Shown here in pieces: positions 61,375-64,000 of a stretch of DNA of 64,000 nt (position 1 is the first letter of the stretch; each line of letters begins with the position of its first letter). The notes beneath the pieces are model-generated. The model saw only the letters and a program-made list of their open reading frames with translations. It was not told the DNA's origin and made no database searches. The DNA is taken from contig NZ_OMPD01000004.1 in NCBI RefSeq assembly GCF_900312745.1, forward strand, positions 1 to 64,000. Reading direction: 5' to 3'. The position numbers and the translations under genes were made by a program. The DNA comes from Aquimarina sp. AU58. Its GTDB lineage: Bacteria > Bacteroidota > Bacteroidia > Flavobacteriales > Flavobacteriaceae.

Positions 61375-64000
61375 ATGAAACACAAACTCCAAACAGTAAT
61401 CACCTTCGTACTATTTTGTATGTTGGTAAGTTATAGCCATGCGCAAAACGGATGCGGGACAAAGTTGTCTTCTGAAGAAAAGATCATCTTTAATCAGGTC
61501 ATATATAAAGTAAAAAATCACAAAAAAAGTAAATCAGCAGCAGGTCGATATGTTATCCCTGTTGTTTTCCACATACTTCATAACGGTGGTGGTTCTGTTA
61601 GTAAAGCAGACATGAAATGTAGGATAGATGATGTATTAAAAACCGTAAATGGAGATTTTAATGGTACATTTCCTGGATTCAATCAAATCGACCCCAGATT
61701 CGAATCTATTAAAGACAAAATGAATATTGAATTTGTTGCAGCATCTATAGATCCAGATGGTAATACAATGGCAACCCCAGGAATGGATTGGCATGCAGAT
61801 GCTAACATATCTTACGGTTACGACCCCAAAATATACAATTATATGTGGTGGGGTAAGAAGAATAAATATTATTTAGATGTAGTAGTTGTAGAAGCGCCTA
61901 ATGCAGAAGGAGAGACTAATGGATCTGGTCATGCTTTTTTACCTATTCAGAAAGTAGTTCCCCATGTGACGTATAACTACAGATATATAGGCAGTACTTG
62001 TGGATCAGATTCTGCACCTGGATTTGAAAAAGTAATGACTCATGAATTTGGTCACTATTTTGGATTAAGACATACTTTTTTTGATAACTGTGAAGATGCC
62101 AATGATGGAATAGACGACACTCCCCCAACCACACAGGCAGAAGGCTGTGAAAGAGATAAATTAAACAATTGTGGAGTATATGCAAATCTAGAAAATCATA
62201 TGGACTACAATACGAGTTGCCAAAATATGTATACAAAAGGACAAGTAGAGGCTATGACGTATTGGTTAGATGATATCAATACAGCAAAATACCCACGAAG
62301 TTTACTATGGTCTGATAGCAACCTTAGTTCTGTTGGTATTTTAAACAGAACTCCGATAGCAGAGTTTAGAAGTAATAACACTGCTGTTTGTACAGGAAAA
62401 TCTATAACATTTGAAGACATATCATTAGGTTCACCAACTTCGTGGAAATGGGAATTCGAAGGTGGATCACCATCTTCTTCTTCTCAAAAAAAACCACAAA
62501 TACGATACGATAACCCTGGAATATATAAAGTTCGTCTTATAGCATCTAATGACAGTGGACAGGACACCGAAGAAAAAAGTAGTTATGTTTATGTTTCACA
62601 AAAAAGAACATCAAATTTATCTGAAGATTTCCAAGGACAATTTCCGCCTGCACAATGGGATATTATTAACCCTGATGACATATTTAATCTCGGCTGGGAA
62701 AAAAGGGATGATGCGGGTAATGGAGACAACTCTAGTCTGGTTATGAATAATGCTGACAATGGAATTATAGGAGAAGAGGATTTTATCAGACTACCCTATT
62801 TTGATTTTTCATCGGCAAAAAACAGTGAAATGTACTTTGATATCGCTTATACCAAATTTGATAACAATAGCAAAGATGTATTAAAAGTACAAATATCTAC
62901 AAATTGTGGAGGTTCCTGGACAGATGTATACTCAAAAACGCATACAGAATTAGAAACAGCAAACGTGACTACTGGCCTCTCTAACGATTGGATTCCTAAA
63001 CAAGAATCCGACTGGAGAAAAGAAATAATAGATCTCAGTAATTATGCTGGCCAATCAGAAGTAACTATTAGATTTAAGAATATATCTGGATGGGGAACCA
63101 GAATATGGATAGACAATATTAATGTCTTAATCAATAACGATACCACTCCGGTTTCAGACTTTTATTCTAAAAAAAGAATATCCAACTGTAATACAACAGA
63201 AATATCTTTTAAAGATGTATCTACAGGAAAACCTACTTCCTGGAATTGGACATTTGAAGGGGGGTCACCAGCAACATCAACTAGCCAGAACCCTACTGTA
63301 ACTTATAATTCACCAGGATCATATACTGTTACATTAAAAACAGAAAATGCTAACGGAACAGGCAATACTGTAACAAAAAATGGGTACGTAACGGTAACAA
63401 ATCCAACAACAAACTCTTTTACAGAAGGGTTTGAAGGAAGTTTCCCTCCTATAGGATGGGAAATCATTGATAACGATGGATTATTAGCCTGGGAAAAGAG
63501 TACTAAAACAGGACGTAATTCTTCTTCGTGTATGATTATGAATAATACAGATAATGAAGAAATAGGAGAAATAGATGAAATTATTCTTAATCCTATAGAT
63601 ATGTCTGGCGGAGAAACTACCTTTTCTTTTGATTTGGCGTATACCAAATTTGATGACGACAGTAAAGACAAATTAAGAATATTGGTATCTACCAATTGTG
63701 GAAACTCCTGGACAGAAGTATATAATAAAACACATACAGAACTAGAGACCGTAGCAACAACAGACGATCCAGATACCTGGATTAATGAAATTAACCTATG
63801 GGTACCCACACAGGATTCACATTGGAGAACAGAAAATGTATCATTATCTCAATTTAGCGGAAAAGAAAATGTATTGATCAAATTAGAAAATACATCTGGG
63901 TACGGAACTAGAATATGGATCGATAATCTGAAATTCGATATTGAAAATTCTAGTGGAAACAATTTATCGGCACCAACAGGATTAGTGGCGTCTAACGTAT
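61375..64000 (+). CDS. Secreted M43-family metalloprotease with PKD and anchor-J-like domains (partial at 3' end)
   Basis: 875 codons are open to the window's right end with no stop. After a signal peptide (FVLFCMLVSYSHAQ) comes an M43 (cytophagalysin/pappalysin-like) zinc protease domain. The zinc motif is HEFGHYFGLRH (His223, Glu224, His227, His233) and the Met-turn is NHMDYNTSC. Two PKD domains follow (about 325-405 and 590-675), each followed by a ~170-residue jelly-roll domain resembling choice-of-anchor J (FPPAQWDIINPDD; FPPIGWEIIDNDG). A fibronectin type III domain appears to begin at the edge (APTGLVAS). A T9SS sorting domain is expected past the window. Likely role: extracellular protein digestion. 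Confidence 0.93.
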   Translation, partial: MKHKLQTVITFVLFCMLVSYSHAQNGCGTKLSSEEKIIFNQVIYKVKNHKKSKSAAGRYVIPVVFHILHNGGGSVSKADMKCRIDDVLKTVNGDFNGTFPGFNQIDPRFESIKDKMNIEFVAASIDPDGNTMATPGMDWHADANISYGYDPKIYNYMWWGKKNKYYLDVVVVEAPNAEGETNGSGHAFLPIQKVVPHVTYNYRYIGSTCGSDSAPGFEKVMTHEFGHYFGLRHTFFDNCEDANDGIDDTPPTTQAEGCERDKLNNCGVYANLENHMDYNTSCQNMYTKGQVEAMTYWLDDINTAKYPRSLLWSDSNLSSVGILNRTPIAEFRSNNTAVCTGKSITFEDISLGSPTSWKWEFEGGSPSSSSQKKPQIRYDNPGIYKVRLIASNDSGQDTEEKSSYVYVSQKRTSNLSEDFQGQFPPAQWDIINPDDIFNLGWEKRDDAGNGDNSSLVMNNADNGIIGEEDFIRLPYFDFSSAKNSEMYFDIAYTKFDNNSKDVLKVQISTNCGGSWTDVYSKTHTELETANVTTGLSNDWIPKQESDWRKEIIDLSNYAGQSEVTIRFKNISGWGTRIWIDNINVLINNDTTPVSDFYSKKRISNCNTTEISFKDVSTGKPTSWNWTFEGGSPATSTSQNPTVTYNSPGSYTVTLKTENANGTGNTVTKNGYVTVTNPTTNSFTEGFEGSFPPIGWEIIDNDGLLAWEKSTKTGRNSSSCMIMNNTDNEEIGEIDEIILNPIDMSGGETTFSFDLAYTKFDDDSKDKLRILVSTNCGNSWTEVYNKTHTELETVATTDDPDTWINEINLWVPTQDSHWRTENVSLSQFSGKENVLIKLENTSGYGTRIWIDNLKFDIENSSGNNLSAPTGLVASNV

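Noticed and set aside
61943..63809. Minus-strand open frames at the right end
   Set aside because: They are antisense to the M43 protease gene, which is continuous and has recognisable domains.
1..64000. tRNA, rRNA, riboswitch or prophage
   Set aside because: No cloverleaf-like, rRNA-like or known aptamer sequence was seen, and no phage structural or packaging genes. The tail-fibre-like genes have signal peptides, so they are not part of a prophage.

Overview
The window is AT-rich chromosomal DNA from a marine-type Bacteroidota, almost certainly family Flavobacteriaceae; an Aquimarina-like genus is my best guess from gene content alone. Reasons: type IX secretion (T9SS) C-terminal sorting domains, a gliding-associated type B C-terminus, the families DUF4294, GIN/DUF2807, choice-of-anchor L and HD-PycTM, TAnnTTTG promoter boxes, and almost no Shine-Dalgarno sequences. 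I saw no rRNA, tRNA, CRISPR array, prophage or intact insertion sequence.

Layout. 1-2.5 kb: an intergenic direct repeat, then divergent DUF4294 and M42 peptidase genes. 2.5-12.1 kb: an acetate module, all on the minus strand. In transcription order it holds an IS1-like zinc-ribbon/HTH regulator, an outer-membrane porin, a DUF4212 small subunit, an ActP-like Na+ symporter, a DUF3311-like protein, a symporter-histidine kinase fusion (CrbS/CbrA-like), a lone receiver protein and acetyl-CoA synthetase. It reads as outer-membrane entry, inner-membrane uptake, sensing and activation of acetate. 12.2-14.2 kb: Nudix hydrolase, Dps and a lipoprotein.

14.3-28.2 kb is the most unusual part: a tandemly duplicated surface locus on the minus strand. 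The ancestral order was metallophosphoesterase-BamA lipoprotein, tail-fibre-like protein(s), T9SS subtilisin. The copy at 20.7-28.2 kb keeps an intact phosphoesterase-BamA gene and an intact subtilase, but its tail-fibre genes have decayed. The copy at 14.4-20.1 kb keeps three tail-fibre genes and a subtilase, but only the last ~77 codons of BamA, cut off beside an ISNCY-type transposase remnant. The tail-fibre genes share signal peptides and C-termini, but their central head domains differ and each is internally duplicated.

28.2-43.3 kb: HD-PycTM fusion, GAF protein, TlpA-like lipoprotein, rhomboid protease, three tandem LpxL-type acyltransferases, DUF6843-like membrane protein, phosphoglucosamine mutase, and an operon of ACP phosphodiesterase, gamma-glutamyltransferase (frameshifted at A_AAA_AAC) and AlkD-like protein. 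43.3-45.3 kb: a GIN-domain protein, a double-glycine-leader cysteine-rich peptide and a small acidic lipoprotein between two mirror-image hairpins. 45.3-56.4 kb: housekeeping (dnaK, sdaA, panB, an RluA-type synthase, a DMT transporter), a T9SS type B surface protein and an unknown helical protein. 56.5-61.0 kb: leucine biosynthesis leuA-leuC-leuD-leuB. 61.4 kb to the end: the first 875 codons of a large T9SS-type M43 metalloprotease that runs off the window.
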